Source of the DNA: Heliobacterium mobile
GTDB taxonomy: Bacteria > Bacillota > Desulfitobacteriia > Heliobacteriales > Heliobacteriaceae
DNA length: 64,000 bases
NCBI RefSeq assembly: GCF_009720735.1
Contig: NZ_WNKU01000001.1
Coordinates: forward strand, 62,001 to 126,000
Direction: 5' to 3'
Position numbers and translations under genes: made by a program. This document shows positions 52,613-61,893 of the stretch, piece by piece; the stretch's first letter is position 1; each line of letters opens with the position of its first letter. Below the pieces are notes generated by a model. The model did not search any database. It was not told the origin of the DNA and saw only the letters and a list, made by a program, of their open reading frames with translations.

Positions 52613-52741
52613 AAAATCCATGTATAATTCGGACTAATGGGCATATAGTCCCAAATCCATGAAATTGAAATTTAAAAGGGACAATTAACGGTAAATGTAG
52701 CATATATATACTAATATCAATAGTATAAAGGGGTTATCAAC

Positions 52742-53134
52742 ATGTCCACATTGGAAAGGGACATTGAAAAAATCTTTATGCGAGATCAACGGGAGAAAAA
52801 GGTCGCTGCTAATGGAGTGCGAGGTCGTGCTTCACGACTCGGTCGAGTCGGCCGCATGGTCTTTCCCTCTGACCGACTATCTCCAAAGGAGAAACGCCAA
52901 TATCGTCAAGCAGGGGCATTGATCGTTTACTCCTTATACGATCAATTGGTATCTTTTGATGAATTCGACCGAATGGGTTATCTCCGGCAGCGGGAACTGC
53001 TGGCTAAGTGGCGAACAAAGTACTCCGACGACGAAATATGCCGAGATTGGGGATTAAGTCGCTATGCCTACGAGATCATTCTGGAGGCCTTGGAACTACC
53101 GCAAAAATGTCAGCTGACTTATAAAGATCAATAA
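52742..53134 (+). CDS. Hypothetical protein with helix-turn-helix-like C-terminus
   Basis: 130 residues, rich in Arg and Lys. The N-terminal half is basic (GVRGRASRLGRVGRMVFPSDRLSPKEKRQYRQAG...). The C-terminal part, SDDEICRDWGLSRYAYEIILEAL, looks like a helix-turn-helix, so nucleic acid binding is plausible. There is no close family that I recognise. A GGGG ribosome site (AAAGGGG) precedes the ATG. It is followed by a bidirectional terminator, and the upstream DNA is much more AT-rich than that of its neighbours. Confidence 0.72.
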   Translation: MSTLERDIEKIFMRDQREKKVAANGVRGRASRLGRVGRMVFPSDRLSPKEKRQYRQAGALIVYSLYDQLVSFDEFDRMGYLRQRELLAKWRTKYSDDEICRDWGLSRYAYEIILEALELPQKCQLTYKDQ

Positions 53135-53175
53135 AAACCCGCCTGAATCATGATGATACCGGGCGGGTTTGTTTT
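53133..53175. terminator. Bidirectional terminator between the hypothetical gene and sod
   Basis: AAACCCGCC and GGCGGGTTT form a 9-bp stem with A-runs on the left and TTTGTTTT on the right, placed between convergent genes. Confidence 0.9.
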
Positions 53176-53189
53176 ATCATGAGCCTTTA

Positions 53190-53843
53190 TCAATAGGTTG
53201 AAGTGAGAAGGGGCAGCTGGCCTTGCATGGCGTAGAGAAGACGGCTTTCCACTTCAGCCCAGTTGATCAGATTCCAAAAGGCTTTTACATATTCGGCTCG
53301 ACGATTCTGATAATCGAGGTAATAAGCATGCTCCCAGACATCGATAACGAGTATAGGGATAGCCCCCCATTGAGTTAAGTTTTGATGTTTTTCCGCTGTC
53401 AGAATCTCCAATCGCCGCCAAGCGGGCTGCCATACAAGGATGCCCCAACCTGAGGCTTCCACATTGACAGTTCCTTGGGTCAGTTGCTCTACAAAGGCGG
53501 TAAAACTGCCAAAATACTTGTTTATCTGATTTTGTGTGTGCGTCCCCGGTTGGCCGCCCCTTCCGGGTGACGTCATGATTGTCCAATAGACGCTATGTAG
53601 GATATGACCGGAACCATGAAAGGCCAGTTCACGTTCCCACTGTTTGACTAAAGAAAAATCCTTTTTCTGCCTCGCTTCCACGAGCTTCAACTCTGCTCGG
53701 TTCAAGCCTTCCACGTAGGATTTGTGGTGTTGGTCATGGTGAATCCTCAATGTATTCTCGCTAATGACTGGCTCTAGGGCATTATATGGGTAGCTGAGCG
53801 GCGGCAACTGGTGTTGACCGGGGGGAACCGTAAAATATTGCAT
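53190..53843 (-). CDS. sod: Superoxide dismutase, Fe/Mn family
   Basis: 217 residues. It dismutates superoxide. All four metal ligands are present: His35 (RIHHDQHHKSYV), His83 (HILHSVYW), Asp168 and His172 (VIDVWEHAYYLDYQNRR). The N-terminus HQLPPLSYPYNALEP is typical. The 10-residue stretch before it lacks a signal peptide, so it is cytoplasmic. Residues SGWGILVW replace the usual SGWAWL. Iron against manganese cannot be decided by eye. GGGAGG lies 9 nt before the ATG. Confidence 0.93.
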   Translation of the reverse strand: MQYFTVPPGQHQLPPLSYPYNALEPVISENTLRIHHDQHHKSYVEGLNRAELKLVEARQKKDFSLVKQWERELAFHGSGHILHSVYWTIMTSPGRGGQPGTHTQNQINKYFGSFTAFVEQLTQGTVNVEASGWGILVWQPAWRRLEILTAEKHQNLTQWGAIPILVIDVWEHAYYLDYQNRRAEYVKAFWNLINWAEVESRLLYAMQGQLPLLTSTY

Positions 53844-54020
53844 GGTAGCAAACCTCCCGACTTTTTGGGTACGCTGCTACAACCTATTAACAGGTCTTAA
53901 GACGTATACGGACTAAATTTTTCTTCTGGAGGAATCTCCCTCAAAGTGACGAATAGTAACCTCAAAAAATTGCAAGAACAATGCAGAGAGACTTTTGGGA
54001 GCTTTTAAGGAGGGGTGTTT

Positions 54021-54248
54021 ATGAAGCATCTTACCCGATGCCCTGATTGCGGTTCGACGGATATTGGTCAGGGGATCTTCAAAGGGTATGCCAGTTTGAT
54101 GCCTGTCGAAAATTTTTTCTCCTTTGGTTCTCCTGTCGTGGCCGATGTCTGTTCGAACTGCGGACTCATCCTTCGACTTCGCGTTGTAAAGCCACACAAG
54201 TTTAAATCTAACTGTTCTGATTTTGAGCAATTAGAACCGGCTGACTAA
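54021..54248 (+). CDS. Small zinc-ribbon protein
   Basis: 75 residues. Two CxxC pairs, CPDCGST near the N-terminus and CSNCGLILRLRV in the middle, form a zinc ribbon like those of TFIIB/RpoB-type proteins. ATG at 54021 has GGAGGGG 7 nt upstream. The C-terminus (KPHKFKSNCSDFEQLEPAD) has another Cys. Function unknown. A weak hairpin (CCAG/CTGG then TTTTATT, near 54291-54310) may end its transcript. Confidence 0.8.
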   Translation: MKHLTRCPDCGSTDIGQGIFKGYASLMPVENFFSFGSPVVADVCSNCGLILRLRVVKPHKFKSNCSDFEQLEPAD

Positions 54249-54271
54249 AACCCTTGCCAGGTTGAGCAAGT

Positions 54272-54290
54272 ACGTCAGAGATTCTGACGT
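54272..54290. promoter_or_regulatory. Perfect 8-bp inverted repeat, possible operator
   Basis: ACGTCAGA and TCTGACGT are separated by GAT. There is no T-run directly after it. It lies in the 245-bp gap between the zinc-ribbon gene and fdhE, so it could be an operator for fdhE or part of the upstream mRNA end. The protein partner is unknown. Confidence 0.4.
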
Positions 54291-54493
54291 CCAGAAATAA
54301 GCTGGTTTTATTAGCTGAATTTTGTTCGAAATTCGTGCATTTTTTTTACATTTGAACATATAAATCATAATAAACCGTGGTCAGGAAGATGGACAGGCTC
54401 GGTATTCGCTTAAGCTCCCGACGACTCGTTGAGGTTTCTCTTTCTTTACACCACTGACACATTATGCGATAATATCGTAAAAGGAGCGTGGCG

Positions 54494-55321
54494 GTGGTGT
54501 TGCAACACCTGATGACCGGTTTGCCGGAGGACTTGGTTACCTTTGTCCGGGAACTTCGGGCAGTTCGTGACCGGTACCGGCACGTGAGCATAACTCCCGT
54601 AGACATTCCTTGCGCTAGTATTCGATTGGCTGTCGTAACAGGACAACCCTTGTTGGATCTGGTGGCCTTTACTATCGCTGAAAACCAATTTTCTGATCTA
54701 CTCGATGAGATGTTGGCAACCGTAAGGGTCCAACGGCCATTGTTAGAAAAGCAGATCGACCGGATAAAGATTCATCTGAAGCAAGTGGATCTAGCTGTTT
54801 TAGCATTTAAAGGGGCTATCGATGAAAACGTTTACTTTCGTTCACTCGCTCAAGATGCTGCTGTGAGTCAGGAATTGTACCATTTTTTGGTCAATCAAGC
54901 TGTTCGTCCGTTTCTCGTCGCTTTTGCCCGGGAATATGCTTCTCGTCTAGACTTGACCCATTGGCAAAGGCCCTATTGTCCGATCTGTGGTCGCTTTTCC
55001 GACTTATCACGATTGTCTGGGGACGAAGAGGGCCGCCATCTCGTTTGTATTCATTGCCAGAGTATGTGGGAATATGAGCGCTTGGCTTGTCCCCACTGTG
55101 GAAATAAGGAACCAGAAAAATTAGATTATCTATCGACCGAAGAGTACCCAGGATGGCAGATACATATTTGCCAACGATGCCAGGGATACGTTAAGACTGT
55201 TGATAGTCGTCAAGCTTTTATCAACCTTTCCGTTCTTGATGAGTTTGATACGCTCATGCTGGACATAATCGCGCGAAAAAAGGGCTATCTTAATGAAAGA
55301 ATCGGGCCTATTCTTAACTAG
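54494..55321 (+). CDS. fdhE: Formate dehydrogenase accessory protein FdhE
   Basis: 275 residues. FdhE proteins bind iron through zinc-ribbon-like cysteines and are needed for assembly of Tat-exported formate dehydrogenases. The cysteine pairs are [27 protein letters not shown] and [12 protein letters not shown]. The start is uncertain: several GTG and TTG codons follow AAGGAG; GTG at 54494, 7 nt away, is preferred over 54488. No formate dehydrogenase gene is in the window. tatA follows by 20 nt, consistent with a role in Tat export of a redox enzyme. Confidence 0.88.
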   Translation: MVLQHLMTGLPEDLVTFVRELRAVRDRYRHVSITPVDIPCASIRLAVVTGQPLLDLVAFTIAENQFSDLLDEMLATVRVQRPLLEKQIDRIKIHLKQVDLAVLAFKGAIDENVYFRSLAQDAAVSQELYHFLVNQAVRPFLVAFAREYASRLDLTHWQRPYCPICGRFSDLSRLSGDEEGRHLVCIHCQSMWEYERLACPHCGNKEPEKLDYLSTEEYPGWQIHICQRCQGYVKTVDSRQAFINLSVLDEFDTLMLDIIARKKGYLNERIGPILN

Positions 55322-55341
55322 GGCGCTCGAGGAGGAGCATC

Positions 55342-55575
55342 ATGTTTGGTTTTTTGTCTACGATCGGCATACCGGAACTTCTACTTATCCTCGTCGTAGC
55401 CCTGTTGATCTTTGGACCTGGAAAGCTTCCAGACGTAGGAAAGGCTCTAGGAAAAAGCATCAATGAATTTAAGAGTGCCACGAGCGCCAGCAAAGCAGAA
55501 GAAAAGGTGTCAGAAAAACCAACAGCATCGGGAGACTCCCCAGATCAGGGGAATGCTCCTTCAAAGGACAACTGA
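55342..55575 (+). CDS. tatA: Sec-independent translocase protein TatA
   Basis: 77 residues. One transmembrane helix ([21 protein letters not shown]) is followed by the amphipathic helix starting [16 protein letters not shown] and an acidic Ser/Glu-rich tail, the TatA/E pattern. It would assemble the pore for twin-arginine substrates with TatC at 46247-46996. GAGGAGG precedes the ATG. Confidence 0.94.
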   Translation: MFGFLSTIGIPELLLILVVALLIFGPGKLPDVGKALGKSINEFKSATSASKAEEKVSEKPTASGDSPDQGNAPSKDN

Positions 55576-55672
55576 CCTTTGGTAAGGGCACGTCTCATGG
55601 GCGTGTCTTTATTCATTCGACGAAGATTCATCATCCTTTTGATGACAACACAACTTTGAAGCAGGTGACTTC

Positions 55673-56635
55673 ATGCAGTCTCGTCTTTTTCAAGATATTC
55701 AAAACGACTTGGCCAAAGTGGAAGCCGAACTGGCCAAATATGCCGATACTTCGCTGCCGACGTTGACCGCTGCGTCCAGCCACTTGCTTCATGCAGGAGG
55801 AAAACGACTGAGGCCGGCCTTTGTATTGCTGGCTGGCAGGTTTCACAATTACTCTCTTGAGCGCCTATTGCCATTGGCGGTAGCCATGGAGATGATTCAC
55901 ATGGCTTCCTTAGTTCATGACGATGTGGTCGATGAATCGAAGACACGGCGAGGAATCCCAACGGTAAAAGCGCGCTGGGGAAACCGCATTTCAATCCATA
56001 CAGGCGATCATCTTTTTGCCCGTTCCCTGTTGCTCATCGCCGAACTGAACGATGATAAGATTTCAGAGGTGTTAGCCAAGGTCTCTGTGGAGATGTGTAA
56101 AGGTGAGATCCAACAGATGTCTGGCACCTTTGATGTAAACCAAACCTTCCGGGACTATCTGTTCCGTATCAAGCGGAAAACAGCTCTTCTCATTTCTGCA
56201 TCGTGCCAGTTAGGCGCAATGGCAGTTAAAGCCGATCCTTCGATCGTACGGGCGCTGAAAATGTATGGTCATCATCTCGGTATGGCCTTTCAGGTAACCG
56301 ATGACATTCTCGATTTGACAGCCGACGAAGCAGAACTTGGCAAGCCTGTCGGTTCAGACCTGCGACAGGGCATCATCACTTTACCGATCCTGGAAGCCCT
56401 TTGGGAGACGAAAGATCCCCTGTTGCGTCTGTTAGTAGCTAAGCGGGACAAGTCCCAAGAAGAAGTCGGACAAGCGATTGAGATCATAAAAAATTCTGGA
56501 GCGATCGATCGCAGCCAAAAAATTGCTCGTCGCTACCTTGAGAAAGCAAAAGACGAGTTAAAGCGCCTGCCGCCGGTGCCAACCCGGGATTCTTTAGCTT
56601 CTATTGCCGAATTTATTGAAAAACGAACGTACTAA
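55673..56635 (+). CDS. hepT: Polyprenyl synthetase, probable heptaprenyl diphosphate synthase component II
   Basis: 320 residues. It elongates prenyl diphosphates with IPP. LLHAGGKRLRPAF, the first Asp-rich motif in LVHDDVVDESKTRRG and the second in FQVTDDILDLTADEAELGKPVGSDL are complete. Together with the HepS-like protein at 39876 it fits the two-component enzyme of Bacillus that makes the menaquinone tail. Chain length cannot be fixed here. AGGTGAC lies just before the ATG. Confidence 0.9.
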   Translation: MQSRLFQDIQNDLAKVEAELAKYADTSLPTLTAASSHLLHAGGKRLRPAFVLLAGRFHNYSLERLLPLAVAMEMIHMASLVHDDVVDESKTRRGIPTVKARWGNRISIHTGDHLFARSLLLIAELNDDKISEVLAKVSVEMCKGEIQQMSGTFDVNQTFRDYLFRIKRKTALLISASCQLGAMAVKADPSIVRALKMYGHHLGMAFQVTDDILDLTADEAELGKPVGSDLRQGIITLPILEALWETKDPLLRLLVAKRDKSQEEVGQAIEIIKNSGAIDRSQKIARRYLEKAKDELKRLPPVPTRDSLASIAEFIEKRTY

Positions 56636-56713
56636 AACGTGATGGAAATCCTTTTTCCTTGTAAGGGGATATGCTAGAATAGGTAACGTTGAAAGTTGAA
56701 GGAGTGAGGAAGC

Positions 56714-58105
56714 TTGGTACAATCAAATGCAGACCTTAAGGCTTCAAAGTCTCCAGAAGAACAGTTGAATCAGCAAGATCCCGATAAGGATGGATTTGTC
56801 GATAAAGCATGGAACTTTTTTAGTTCTATGAAGCTGGGCCTTTTCCTCTTACTCATCATCGCAGCAGCCTCTATCGCTGGCACCATCATTCCTCAGAACG
56901 GTTCCCCTCAAGAATACGGTTCACTTTATTCGCTTTACAACACTTTGGGACTCGTTGACATGTACCACAGTTGGTGGTTTCAAACGCTTTTGTTCCTTCT
57001 GGCGATGAATCTGTTTATTTGCTCGGTAAACCGGGCTTCTTCACTATGGCGCGTTTTTTCCAATCCGCGGATTAAAAGGGCTGACGGCGAAATCTCCCGG
57101 ATGGACCACTCCTTTCATGCTGACAAAGCGATTTCGGAAGAAGGTGTGGTTCAACAGGTAAAGGATGCATGCCGGGATAAGGGTTATCGCGTTTTCACAG
57201 AGCAAGAGCCGGGGAGAACATTCCTATATGCCGAAAAGGGGCGTTTTGGCATCTGGGGTTCTCTGATTTCCCATATCGGTTTGCTTGTAATCCTCATCGG
57301 TGCTGTCATCGGCATCTATGCCGGCCAAGAAGGCCAGATGCCGGCTGAAGTACACAGCACCTTTCATATCCGAGATGTGCAAGGGCTTGGTACGGTAGAC
57401 GGAGATTTTGATGTTCGAGTCGATGACTTCAAAACGGTCTATCGTCCCGATGGCTCCATTCAGGCTTGGATCAGTCGTTTGACGATCTTGGACAAAGGTC
57501 AAGAAATACTGACTAAGGATATCGAAGTTAACCATCCCCTTGAATTCCGAGGATTTAAGATCTACCAGTCTTTTTATGGCGCGAACATCCCCACGAAAGT
57601 CACATCGAAAGAAATCCCGCAAGGTTATGACTTTACGATCAATGAAGGTGACTTCATCCCTGTTCCCGGCACAAATCTGGGTGTCTTGGCCTATAAGTAT
57701 GTCCCCGATTTTGACCCTCAATATGGCCTCCAGTCGAAGTCTGACCAACCCAACAACCCGCGCATGGTTTACGTGCTATACCGCGGAAAAGAACAGATTG
57801 GCGTCGGCGCTGCTGAATTAGGCAAAGCTGAAGTGCTTGCCGGTGGTGAAGGCCAGATCACCTTTCAACGATATGCTCCGTATACAGGGTTGACCATCCG
57901 TCGGGATCCCGGAGTGGCTATCGTTTGGTTGGGTTGTGCCGTCCTACTCATCGGTCTGGGATTATCCTTCTACATGCCTCACCGCCGCATCTGGGCCATT
58001 GTAGAAGGCAATAACGGAAAGAGCTCGTTATCGTTTGGAGGGTTTGCCCAGAAAAACAAAATCGCCTTTGAACAAGATTTTACTCAATTGAGAGATAAAC
58101 TCTGA
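56714..58105 (+). CDS. resB: Cytochrome c biogenesis protein ResB
   Basis: 463 residues. With CcsA it forms the system II heme handling and attachment complex for c-type cytochromes. Transmembrane helices lie at about 35-60 (MKLGLFLLLIIAAASIAGTIIPQNG), 87-105, 172-195 and 395-415. The large extracytoplasmic domain lies between the last two. The TTG at 56714 has AAGGAG 9 nt upstream. The pair resB-ccsA is followed by heme genes. Confidence 0.92.
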   Translation: MVQSNADLKASKSPEEQLNQQDPDKDGFVDKAWNFFSSMKLGLFLLLIIAAASIAGTIIPQNGSPQEYGSLYSLYNTLGLVDMYHSWWFQTLLFLLAMNLFICSVNRASSLWRVFSNPRIKRADGEISRMDHSFHADKAISEEGVVQQVKDACRDKGYRVFTEQEPGRTFLYAEKGRFGIWGSLISHIGLLVILIGAVIGIYAGQEGQMPAEVHSTFHIRDVQGLGTVDGDFDVRVDDFKTVYRPDGSIQAWISRLTILDKGQEILTKDIEVNHPLEFRGFKIYQSFYGANIPTKVTSKEIPQGYDFTINEGDFIPVPGTNLGVLAYKYVPDFDPQYGLQSKSDQPNNPRMVYVLYRGKEQIGVGAAELGKAEVLAGGEGQITFQRYAPYTGLTIRRDPGVAIVWLGCAVLLIGLGLSFYMPHRRIWAIVEGNNGKSSLSFGGFAQKNKIAFEQDFTQLRDKL

Positions 58106-58127
58106 AGGGAAAGGGGAGGGATTTGAC

Positions 58128-58976
58128 ATGACGGACATGGTAGCTCAAGAAAACTTGCTGTTTTACATCACTTTTGCAGCATATGGATTGGCAACCTTCC
58201 TCTATATCGGCTTTTTGGTGATCCGCAACCAATCCCTTGCTCGCATCGGTTATTACTCAATCGTTATCGGTGTCTTGGCCAACACGGCTGCTCTAGCCCT
58301 TCGCGCTATTGTTGCTGGATATGTTCCCTTAACGAATGGTTATGAATTTCTATTAGCATTTTCCTGGGGTATCGCTTCAGTCTATCTGTTTGCCGAAAAA
58401 AAATATCAAATCCCTGTTGCCGGAGCTTTTGTTGTTCCGACTGCCTGGTTGATTCTAGCCTACGTGGCTGTGCTTATGGATCCGGCGTCGAGAGCCGCCC
58501 GGCCCCTCATGCCGGCCCTGCAATCCAACTGGCTGACCTATCATGTCATCACAGCCATGTTCTCGTACGGGGCTTTTGCTTTTTCTTTCGGTGTCGGCAT
58601 CATGTACCTTTGGAAAAAGAGCGCGGAAAGCCGGGAAAAACAAAGGGGTGTTGTGGCTTTCCTGCCATCATCGGAAAAACTGGATGAGATCGGTTATCGA
58701 CTGATTGCAATTGGTTTTCCGCTCCTCACCCTTTGTATCATCACTGGTGCTATTTGGGCTGAATATGCTTGGGGCCGCTACTGGAGCTGGGACCCGAAGG
58801 AGACTTGGTCGCTCATCACCTGGCTGATTTACGCAGCCTATCTCCATGCCCGTTTCACCTATGGTTGGAAAGGCAATCGGGCTGCCTGGATGGCTGTGAT
58901 AGGATTTTTAGCTGTGTTGTTCACCTTTTTTGGTGTCAATTACTTCTTAAGCGGATTGCATTCATATGCAAAATAG
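58128..58976 (+). CDS. ccsA: Cytochrome c biogenesis protein CcsA/ResC
   Basis: 282 residues, about eight transmembrane helices. The tryptophan-rich heme-binding motif WGRYWSWDPKETWSLITWLIY is diagnostic, and conserved His residues flank it (TYHVITAMFSYGAF, LHARFTYGWKG). It delivers heme to the outside for covalent attachment. It lies 22 nt after resB with GGAGGG upstream. Confidence 0.93.
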   Translation: MTDMVAQENLLFYITFAAYGLATFLYIGFLVIRNQSLARIGYYSIVIGVLANTAALALRAIVAGYVPLTNGYEFLLAFSWGIASVYLFAEKKYQIPVAGAFVVPTAWLILAYVAVLMDPASRAARPLMPALQSNWLTYHVITAMFSYGAFAFSFGVGIMYLWKKSAESREKQRGVVAFLPSSEKLDEIGYRLIAIGFPLLTLCIITGAIWAEYAWGRYWSWDPKETWSLITWLIYAAYLHARFTYGWKGNRAAWMAVIGFLAVLFTFFGVNYFLSGLHSYAK

Positions 58977-59020
58977 CCTAAGGAGTAGATAAATTAGTGG
59001 CATAGAAAGGGGCTGTGCTG

Positions 59021-59647
59021 TTGTATCCATTGATGTTAAGACTGGAAGGACAACCTTGCCTCGTCGTCGGTGGGGGCCAAGTGGCCGAACGGAAGATTGA
59101 ATCTCTTCTTGAGGTAGGGGCTCGGGTGACTGTGATCAGTCCCGAAGTCACTCCCGCTATTCAGGAATGGGTTCAAGAAGGGAAGCTGCGCAGCTACCTG
59201 CGGGGTTACCAGGAAGGAGATGCTGCAGGACATTTTGTTGTCATCGCGGCTACCGATGTTTCTGAAGTCAATGAGATGGTCGCTCGCGATTGCTTCCAGC
59301 GGAATATTCTCATCAACACAGTTGACATTCCCCCGCTCTGTAATTTCTACGTGCCTGCCGTTGTTCGTCGAGGCGACTTAACCATCGCTATCTCCACCAA
59401 CGGTGCCAGTCCGGCTGTCGCCAAACGCATCCGTAAAAAAATGGAGCGTGAATTTGGCGAGGAGTACGGCGAGTACCTTCAAGTGATGAAGTCCCTTCGT
59501 GAACAGGTACTTCGTGAGGTTTCTGATCCGGAAATGCGTAAAGATATTTTCGAGCGTCTGGCTGATGTCGGATTGTTAGATTGCATCAAGGCCGGTGACG
59601 AACAGGGACTGAAGGAGCGAATCGCCCAGTGTTTATCTTCGTCGTAG
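59021..59647 (+). CDS. Precorrin-2 dehydrogenase / siroheme synthase N-terminal type
   Basis: 208 residues. The NAD-binding start is LVVGGGQVAERKIESLLE; FVVIAATDVSEVN, INTVDIPPLCNFYVPAVVRRGDLTIAISTNGASP and SPAVAKRIRKKME follow. It oxidises precorrin-2 to sirohydrochlorin and may also insert iron. TTG at 59021 has AAAGGGG 8 nt upstream and gives the usual MYPLMLRLEGQPCLVV start; the GTG at 59015 is too close. It overlaps hemA by 19 nt. It supplies siroheme for the siroheme-dependent heme route suggested by the downstream nirJ-like gene. Confidence 0.9.
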   Translation: MYPLMLRLEGQPCLVVGGGQVAERKIESLLEVGARVTVISPEVTPAIQEWVQEGKLRSYLRGYQEGDAAGHFVVIAATDVSEVNEMVARDCFQRNILINTVDIPPLCNFYVPAVVRRGDLTIAISTNGASPAVAKRIRKKMEREFGEEYGEYLQVMKSLREQVLREVSDPEMRKDIFERLADVGLLDCIKAGDEQGLKERIAQCLSSS

Positions 59648-60936
59648 GGCTGAACCATAAATCAGCACCCGTAGAAATTCGAGAACAATTGTCCTTTCCG
59701 GAACACATCCTGGAGAGTTCTTTACATCGACTGAAATCGGAACCTGGCATAGAGGGCTGTGCTATTCTATCTACCTGTAACCGTACAGAGATCTACGCGG
59801 CGACGACGGATCTGGAAAAAGGTCAAGCTGCTGTGAAGCGATTCTTTTCCAACTCGGGCCCCTTGCAGGTAGACGACTTTGCCAATAGCATTTACACTCA
59901 CACCCTTTATGATGCGATACGTCATCTTTTCCGGGTGTCTGCTGGTCTGGATTCTATGGTGTTAGGGGAGACGCAGATCCTTGGTCAAGTGCGCCGCGCC
60001 TATCAAGCGGCCTGTGACTATGGAACTTCAAACGGGATCATCAACACCTGGTTTCAGCAGGCAATTACTGTAGGCAAACGGGTTCGCACGGAGACGGGTA
60101 TCGATCAGCATGCTGTTTCTATCTCCTATACGGCGGTGGAATTGGCCCGGCAGGTCTTCGACTCTTTAGAAGGACGAACCGCTTTAATCCTGGGTGCCGG
60201 TAAGATGAGCGAACTTACCCTGACTCACCTGATTGCCAACGGGGTGACTACAGTCCTTGTGGCCAACCGTACCCGCGAACGAGCCGATGAACTAGCTCGC
60301 AAATGCGGTGGTAAAGCCGTTTCCTTTGCAGAGCTGGAACAACATATGGAAGTCGCAGACATCGTCATCTCTTGTACGGCAGCTACCCACTATGTCATTC
60401 GCCGCAATCTCGTAGAGACGGTCATGGCGAAACGGCCAGAACGTCCTCTTTTTCTCATCGATATCGCTGTCCCACGGGATATCGAACCGGCTGTCGGCAC
60501 GGTACAGTCTGTGCATCTATTCGATATTGACGACCTAAACAGCGTTGTCGACCGGAACTTGGCCGAACGCCAGAAAGCAGCATCCCAGGCGGAAGTCATC
60601 ATTGAAGAAGAGATCCATGAGTTCATCAAATGGCTCAACTCCTTGTTTGTTGTACCGACGATTGTTGCTTTGCGAAATAAAGGGGACGCGATCAAGGAAA
60701 AAGAACTCGAACGGGTGCTGGGAAAGCTGAAAAGCCTTTCCGAAAAGGATAAGAAGACCCTCGGGGCGATGGCCTCTTCCATCGTCAAACAATTGCTGCA
60801 TGATCCAGTGATTCAAATACGCCATTATGCAGCAAGCCCGGAAGGTCACTTATATTCAGAGATTTTGCAAAATCTCTTTTCCCTAGATATCGCCGGACAG
60901 CGGCCGAAAGGCTGTGACGATAACAATCTGAGATAA
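59629..60936 (+). CDS. hemA: Glutamyl-tRNA reductase
   Basis: 435 residues. The first committed enzyme of C5 tetrapyrrole synthesis, reducing glutamyl-tRNA(Glu) to glutamate-1-semialdehyde. The catalytic Cys lies in LSTCNRTEIYA. LDSMVLGETQILGQVRRAYQ, SISYTAVELARQ and the NADPH fold ALILGAGKMSELT follow. The GTG start lies inside the preceding gene (19-nt overlap). Confidence 0.96.
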   Translation: MFIFVVGLNHKSAPVEIREQLSFPEHILESSLHRLKSEPGIEGCAILSTCNRTEIYAATTDLEKGQAAVKRFFSNSGPLQVDDFANSIYTHTLYDAIRHLFRVSAGLDSMVLGETQILGQVRRAYQAACDYGTSNGIINTWFQQAITVGKRVRTETGIDQHAVSISYTAVELARQVFDSLEGRTALILGAGKMSELTLTHLIANGVTTVLVANRTRERADELARKCGGKAVSFAELEQHMEVADIVISCTAATHYVIRRNLVETVMAKRPERPLFLIDIAVPRDIEPAVGTVQSVHLFDIDDLNSVVDRNLAERQKAASQAEVIIEEEIHEFIKWLNSLFVVPTIVALRNKGDAIKEKELERVLGKLKSLSEKDKKTLGAMASSIVKQLLHDPVIQIRHYAASPEGHLYSEILQNLFSLDIAGQRPKGCDDNNLR

Positions 60937-60948
60937 GGAGTCACCGTA

Positions 60949-61893
60949 ATGTCAGTACTTCAACGACCAGTTGTCATCGGAACCCGGGACAGTGCTTTGG
61001 CGCTCTGGCAGACCAATTGGGTCATGGCCAGATTGAAAGAGTTATTCCCGGAACAAGCTTTCGAGGTTAAAGCGATCAAAACCAAGGGAGACAAAATCCT
61101 CGACGTGGCACTGGCCAAAATCGGGGATAAAGGCCTCTTCACGAAAGAACTGGAAGTCTCCATGCTTGAAGGTGAAATCGATATGGCGGTCCACTCATTG
61201 AAGGACCTGCCGACGGTTTTGCCGGAAGGTCTAACCATCGGTGCCATGTGTGTCCGTGAAGATTGCCGCGATATTCTCATCTCCCGTCATGGCGGTTTGG
61301 ATGCACTACCTCAAGGTGCCCGTGTAGGGACAGCCAGTTTGCGGCGAAAAGCCCAGATCTGGCAAGTTCGTCCTGATTTAGAACTTCTGGATATTCGTGG
61401 AAACTTGCAAACTCGCCTCCGTAAGATGGAGGAACAAAACCTCGATGGCCTGATTCTCGCTGCTGCTGGAGTGATTCGCCTCGGTTGGGCCGAGAAAATC
61501 AGCCAATACATACCGGTAGACATGTGTCTTCCTGCCGTGGGCCAAGGCTCCATCGGCATTGAAATCCGAGAAGGCGATGATGAAATCGCTAAAATCGTCG
61601 GCGCTTTGAACCATTATGAGACTTCCGTAAGCATCCGGGCCGAGCGGGCATTGATGCGAACCCTCGAAGGCGGTTGCCAGGTGCCGATTGGCTCGCTGGG
61701 ACGCCTGCAAGAGGGTCGCCTAGTCCTAGACGGGATCGTAGCATCCCTCGATGGGAAACATGTCGCTCGAGGACGGGAAGAAGGTGACCCGTCACAACCG
61801 GAAGAAGTGGGTATCCGTCTGGCCGAACAGCTCTTGCAACAAGGGGCCAGAGAGATATTAAACGTTGTAAGACAGGAGACTGAGTTGCAATGA
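60949..61893 (+). CDS. hemC: Porphobilinogen deaminase (hydroxymethylbilane synthase)
   Basis: 314 residues. It polymerises four porphobilinogens. GTRDSALALWQTNWV opens the fold, KGLFTKELEVSMLEGEIDMAVHSLKDLP carries the catalytic Asp, and the dipyrromethane cofactor attaches to Cys243 in LEGGCQVPIGSLGR. TAAGGAG stands before the ATG. The stop overlaps the next gene by ATGA. Confidence 0.96.
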   Translation: MSVLQRPVVIGTRDSALALWQTNWVMARLKELFPEQAFEVKAIKTKGDKILDVALAKIGDKGLFTKELEVSMLEGEIDMAVHSLKDLPTVLPEGLTIGAMCVREDCRDILISRHGGLDALPQGARVGTASLRRKAQIWQVRPDLELLDIRGNLQTRLRKMEEQNLDGLILAAAGVIRLGWAEKISQYIPVDMCLPAVGQGSIGIEIREGDDEIAKIVGALNHYETSVSIRAERALMRTLEGGCQVPIGSLGRLQEGRLVLDGIVASLDGKHVARGREEGDPSQPEEVGIRLAEQLLQQGAREILNVVRQETELQ

